Origin: Prevotella sp.
GTDB taxonomy: Bacteria; Bacteroidota; Bacteroidia; Bacteroidales; Dysgonomonadaceae
NCBI GenBank assembly: GCA_031263965.1
Contig: JAISES010000011.1
Span: 1-10,640 of the forward strand
Direction of reading: 5' to 3'
DNA length: 10,640 bases
This document shows positions 8,701 through 10,640 of the stretch, in pieces. The notes under the pieces are model-generated. The model had not been told where the DNA came from. It did no database searches and worked only from the letters and a program-made list of their open reading frames with translations. A program made the translations under genes and the position numbers. Within the stretch, counting starts at the first letter, position 1. Each line of letters starts with the position of its first letter.

Positions 8701-8845
8701 ATTTTATGAAAGACCATGTTTGATTTGTTGGGATCATAAATGAAGGAATATCGATCCCTTCGGGTATTCCTTGACCTGAGACAGATACCTGAATCCTTAA
8801 AATTAAGAATAAGAACAAGCTTATTTTAATAATTATTTTTTTCAT
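5744..8845 (-). CDS. Secreted RHS/YD-repeat protein, first half of an RHS pair
   Basis: A 1033-aa protein with a signal peptide at about residues 1-24 (KKIIIK, a long Leu/Phe/Ile core, SVSG before QG). Residues about 45-115 contain the segment IPVSLNYASSG...GIAGIGWYLNIGGTITR, which resembles the opening of Bacteroidetes RHS proteins and, more distantly, the SpvB-like start of TcB subunits. The middle is beta-rich and full of Tyr and Asn. The C-terminal part has YD-type repeats: DYEYNGYGRLSK, KYEYSAEGRLRQT and YYEYDAQDRLTTV, the last at about residues 1003-1015. A YLWGYANKYVIAIIENASY segment (about 919-937) is characteristic of these Bacteroidetes proteins. There is no RHS-associated core, no toxin tip and no T9SS sorting domain. 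It stops just after a YD repeat (SYRFRPN), 23 nt before the next RHS gene, so the pair looks like one RHS shell split over two secreted polypeptides. That reading is inference. The start has an AT-rich leader and no strong Shine-Dalgarno, normal for the phylum. Confidence 0.85.
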   Translation of the reverse strand: MKKIIIKISLFLFLILRIQVSVSGQGIPEGIDIPSFMIPTNQTWSFIKYGGSPGNLYTGTVGASIPVFEYKDKDFTIPVSLNYASSGYMPNRAVGIAGIGWYLNIGGTITRDIQGFPDDRNIRHADAEEEGYVDYFGYFCRQMSEFNSAGILLLSEWLIPGNNLVTITDWAEVENDPDIFHFSFMGHSGSFVGYGENVTCYNTSAPANEYKVITYTNLNTNKDWWENVQFGVPTNIPGDKLYEQDKLQTIYIITGDGLRYQFKALEKNEYLMFNEYDIPMKMTWYLTKIFAPDGREVIFNYQKGTQIMTFNPRANNVSYSERQPGITTQGGGISITTYYPYYLSSIKIKEDASYSDSDVRNRTVISLSYVDKETVSVVQSINIDKDGNGTDKTYSFNYTTYGQNNDKTPFLTSLGTPLGNYKFSYIDSNSGAFPNNRKGVTWGVDHWGFYNGKANTKDLYIPTSSIDYSYNETITGTSRYPDFSMAKKGMLESISYPTGGKTVFEYEPHTYSKEIARNNVSTNNEKPFYPRLISIAGNNAGTTGGVRLKSIKDYDLNGSTHTLVGQKQYTYTESNGSQSSGILLKSPRYKIQYRITGRRKGHYSSGSITFNGLINLADESNFPSAYDKTHIEYSEVKETNSDGSYTIYKYSNYQTTPDVMPSIYEIDDSYTNSNNAYNMKISTTGSDNGLNYSSDMRDYVNNLLMEPMSMHMYRGKPKEISHYDNTAQLVEKTDYFYWYENSKDPDCQEYDARSGDLIYVKKIPIESRPLVKTVITRSGIAEQTDYEYNGYGRLSKTSKLQSDGSRHISVTRYPDENIGGYYDLTKNNFLSFPVREETRLKRTDNSQEELISRTDYLYTRTGTGSNLNYAVTEIKSKIFDPPRSTEVNAAELETEMKYEYSAEGRLRQTTSRDGMKSTYLWGYANKYVIAIIENASYSQVEGVLGATKINSLSSGIPTDAEINNLWTQLKGASLLSGSMVSVATYKSHAGITSATNPAGCKTYYEYDAQDRLTTVKDEQGNIIENYSYRFRPN

Positions 8846-8864
8846 TGTATGTATATCTTTTGAT

Positions 8865-10049
8865 TTACTTTTTGATAATTATCTCATTAACAAATACACT
8901 ATTTGCCGTAATCCGTAGGACATAATTCTTCGGATGCAGGTTCGAGCAATCGATCATTTCGGTATATGTACCTTTTACCTTCTGTTGTGCCTTGATCTTC
9001 TTTACCGGAAGGCCTTCGATTGAGTACAGTTCAAATGACACCTTGGCATCCTGTTTGAGTTCATACTCCAGATTCATCTGCGATTCCACAGGATTCGGAT
9101 AAATCTTACAGGTCATCATGTTTTCCAGCGTAACTGTTTTTGCTGTTGTATTATCTTTGTCTGTATCATTATCTTCTGTCTCTTTAAATAGCTCATCCAA
9201 CAATGCAAGGTTGTCAGGGTCTGTATCCAGATACAGGTGATCCTGCGGGGGAAAGAAGAAAGCTGTTGAGAAAATCTCACTGTTGTCTGCTTGTTTGGTA
9301 CTCCTTATCGTTTCAAAGACAGGATAACGATAGCCTTTGCTGTACCAACGGCAGGTTTCTAACTGTATACCCGTATTTTGAGGTTCTGTTGTTGTTCCTG
9401 TATTCTCCGGATTCTGTGTATAGGCTGACTTATCCAATATGGTTTGAATAGTCTTTACCCTGAGTACCGGACTTAAGGTATCTCCCGTAGGTAGGAGCAT
9501 CTTTCCGTAAGCATCGGCTGTGGTTATCATTTGTCCCTGGGACTGCATATCCACTGTCGAGGAATAGAGCCCTTTGGACTTGTAATCCGAAACGACTGTT
9601 TGTCCATAGTTCAACGGAAAAGTCATCAAGGTCATCGGGGAGGTGTATTCTAGTTTGACAGCCGGGTTCTCATGCCCCAGTTGCAACAGGGAATCGTTTG
9701 TCAGGCGGTAATAGTACATAGTATTATGTTCTGTGCCTGTTACCAATTCATTCTCTTGTACATCCTTCTTTAAGAAATGCATATCACCCATAATATAGAC
9801 AGAATCATTCAACAATGGAGGTAGGCTGTAAGTCAAAGTATATTCGTCATTGATGGTCTTTACTTTACTGAAGTCCCACAATTTATTCTCTCCGGCTTCA
9901 TCCGGATTGACATATTCGACCTGCTGCTTGATTAACACATCGCCGGGCCGGTAATGGTTATGCAGGGTGTTCAGCTGTCCGAGAGCAGGCAATACGAAAC
10001 CTGCGGACATTAAGAGGGTTAATGTAATTGTTTTCATAGGACTGGGCAT
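8865..10049 (-). CDS. Secreted protein with T9SS type A C-terminal sorting domain
   Basis: A 394-aa protein. Residues 1-24 form a signal peptide (positive MPSPMK start, hydrophobic stretch, ALG before QLN). A second ATG at residue 5 (MKTITL) gives an equally good signal peptide, so the exact start is open. Residues about 28-285 are an extracellular-looking domain I do not recognise, rich in Tyr, Thr and Asn. Residues 286-305 are an acidic Asp/Asn/Thr linker. Residues about 313-394 match the T9SS type A sorting domain: KIYPNPVESQMNLEYEL near the start, a beta-rich middle with LYSIEGLPVKKI, and a C-terminal VNEIIIKK. In this family the domain directs export across the outer membrane by the type IX system, after which it is usually removed. 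It is the first gene of the minus-strand operon, 19 nt before the first RHS gene. A role in delivery or display of the RHS proteins is inference only. Confidence 0.85.
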   Translation of the reverse strand: MPSPMKTITLTLLMSAGFVLPALGQLNTLHNHYRPGDVLIKQQVEYVNPDEAGENKLWDFSKVKTINDEYTLTYSLPPLLNDSVYIMGDMHFLKKDVQENELVTGTEHNTMYYYRLTNDSLLQLGHENPAVKLEYTSPMTLMTFPLNYGQTVVSDYKSKGLYSSTVDMQSQGQMITTADAYGKMLLPTGDTLSPVLRVKTIQTILDKSAYTQNPENTGTTTEPQNTGIQLETCRWYSKGYRYPVFETIRSTKQADNSEIFSTAFFFPPQDHLYLDTDPDNLALLDELFKETEDNDTDKDNTTAKTVTLENMMTCKIYPNPVESQMNLEYELKQDAKVSFELYSIEGLPVKKIKAQQKVKGTYTEMIDCSNLHPKNYVLRITANSVFVNEIIIKK

Positions 10050-10177
10050 TAATACTTTTTACTTGTTAGACTTGATTTATTGACCTTTTGTTATATATGC
10101 TGTTTGATTTCAGGTTAAAATTAAACAAATTTTAGATAATATGGTTATTGTCCGGATATGTTTAATAACATATGGAT
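10050..10177 (-). promoter_or_regulatory. AT-rich leader that should hold the operon promoter
   Basis: The operon's first gene begins at 10049, and the nearest sequence to its right with coding character is a gene relic, so the promoter is expected here. I could not find a clean Bacteroidetes pair of TTTG (-33) and TAnnTTTG (-7). The nearest match is TAAAATTTG on the minus strand around 10127-10135, one base off the -7 spacing and without a good -33 element. The call rests on position only. Confidence 0.3.
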
Positions 10178-10288
10178 AATTTTGGAGAATATAAAGTACG
10201 GCTCTTTGGGTTGTTCGTGAAACAAAGAAACGCCTTTGCCGAGAATGATAGGAATATAAGTTATCTGCATTTCGTCTACCAAATCGGC
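10178..10288 (-). pseudogene. Relic of a dihydrofolate reductase/RibD C-terminal family gene
   Basis: On the minus strand about 37 codons read ADLVDEMQITYIPIILGKG followed by VSLFHEQPKEPYFIF. This matches the C-terminal part of the DHFR/RibD-C family, where L(V/I)DE, a PxxLGKG loop and a following LF are typical. The rest of the gene is missing. The 5' side runs directly into the palindromic element at 10291-10385, and the 3' side loses family character after FSKI and stops at 10145. A full family member is about 150-200 aa, so this is a fragment and not a functional enzyme. The match is from memory of the family motifs. Confidence 0.55.
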
Positions 10289-10290
10289 AG

Positions 10291-10385
10291 CCCCCGCTCG
10301 CGCAGACTTGTAGTCTGTGTGTTGCTCAGCAAAAAAAGGATTGTTCTTCGAACAAGATACGGACAAATGTCTGCGCTGGCGGGGG
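10291..10385. repeat. REP/MITE-like palindromic element
   Basis: Two long imperfect inverted arms, 10291-10327 and 10350-10385, flank a centre of about 22 nt. The outer 17 bases match at 15 positions (CCCCCGC..GCGCAGAC). Each arm also contains its own small hairpin: CAGACT-TGT-AGTCTG at 10303-10317 and GACA-AA-TGTC at 10362-10371. A hairpin pair in inverted orientation is the structure of REP/BIME-type or small MITE-type intergenic repeats. It is GC-rich against AT-rich flanks. Just beyond lies ATTGC...GCAAT (10393-10416), possibly part of the same element. Copy number in the genome cannot be seen here. Confidence 0.55.
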
Positions 10386-10419
10386 GCAATGGATTGCTTC
10401 GGGTAAATCCTCGCAATGA

Positions 10420-10640
10420 CGGGAGAAAAAGAATAAAATCCATCTAAAAATACCTGTAAAAATTTGCTATATAATTCAAACAGTTACTAAGCCATTTTAC
10501 AGGTTTATCGCAGATAACAGAATACCGGTATTGCCTCCTGCAAAAAAGGAAGAGAATTCCAACGGCAAGTGTGCCGGTATGGCTGTTTGCTTTTCCGGCG
10601 TACGCGACAGCGAACTGGAAGCAAAAATAATCAGTGAAGG
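10420..10640 (+). CDS. Probable BRCT-domain protein, partial, start undecided
   Basis: The plus-strand frame is open from just after a TGA at 10417-10419 to the window end. The part from about 10505 has coding character: RFIADNRIPVLPPAKKEENS, then GKCAGMAVCFSGVRDSELEA and KIISEG. The segment AVCFSGVRDSELEAKI resembles the first strand, Gly turn and first helix of a BRCT domain, a phosphoprotein or DNA-end binding fold found in ligases, exonucleases and phage-related proteins. The first ATG in frame is at 10579, which would begin the protein exactly at the BRCT strand. The upstream codons could instead belong to a longer protein whose N-terminal part was lost, or use the TTG at 10531. Most of the domain lies outside the window, so the call is tentative. 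It is divergent from the RHS operon and unrelated to it in function. Confidence 0.45.
10452..10504. repeat. 10-bp perfect inverted repeat
   Basis: ACCTGTAAAA at 10452-10461 is mirrored exactly by TTTTACAGGT at 10495-10504, with 33 nt between. It is AT-rich and lies between the palindromic element and the probable BRCT coding sequence. It could be an operator-like site, a small hairpin in a leader, or the ends of a tiny inserted sequence. Nothing decides among these. Confidence 0.35.

Noticed and set aside
10050..10145. Classical Bacteroidetes promoter motif upstream of the operon
   Set aside because: The best -7 candidate (TAAAATTTG) has one base too many and no TTTG lies at the right distance upstream, so no specific promoter position is claimed.
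10145..10366. 73-codon minus-strand reading frame taken as a small intact gene
   Set aside because: Its first 25 codons are read through the palindromic element (the DYKSARAG part). Only the middle matches the DHFR/RibD-C family, so it is a relic joined to a repeat.
1..10640. CRISPR arrays, tRNA or rRNA genes, transposase genes
   Set aside because: I saw no regularly spaced repeats, cloverleaf, rRNA-like sequence or transposase frame on either strand.

Overview
The window looks like a piece of a Bacteroidetes chromosome, most likely order Bacteroidales. The reasons are a type IX secretion (T9SS) type A sorting domain, paired secreted RHS/YD-repeat proteins of the kind common in that phylum, AT-rich leaders without clear Shine-Dalgarno sequences, and moderate to low GC. 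Genus cannot be fixed from this sequence; Bacteroides, Parabacteroides and Dysgonomonas-type organisms all fit.

Layout: almost everything reads on the minus strand, so the operon runs from right to left. It starts with a 394-aa secreted protein with a T9SS sorting domain (8865-10049). After 19 nt comes a 1033-aa secreted RHS/YD-repeat protein (5744-8845). After 23 nt comes a 1548-aa secreted RHS protein (1074-5720) with three Ig-like domains, a DUF6443-like start, many YD repeats, an RHS-associated core and an unrecognised C-terminal tip of about 235 aa. Overlapping the tip gene by 4 nt is a 146-aa protein with three membrane helices (637-1077), the probable immunity protein. After a 105-nt spacer, positions 531-1 hold the start of a second RHS tip cassette. 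It repeats 86 codons of the core at about 90% amino-acid identity and then switches to a different tip that runs off the left edge. It has no signal peptide, no credible start codon and an in-frame stop immediately upstream, so it looks like an orphan (silent or displaced) toxin tip.

Right end (10050-10640): the presumed promoter region of the operon, a relic of a dihydrofolate reductase/RibD-C family gene (10178-10288), a REP/MITE-like palindromic element abutting it (10291-10385), a 10-bp inverted repeat, and on the plus strand the beginning or middle of a probable BRCT-domain protein cut by the window edge.

How it fits together (inference): the two large RHS proteins may form a shared cocoon, in the manner of the TcB and TcC subunits of Tc toxins, with the second protein's tip as the enclosed effector. 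The small membrane protein would protect the producer. The orphan cassette offers a homologous segment through which a different tip could be recombined onto the expressed core. GC content jumps at the core boundaries (sample 60-nt blocks: 25% in the N-terminal region, 60% in the core, 33% in the tip, 23% in the immunity gene), as expected of a mosaic polymorphic toxin locus.
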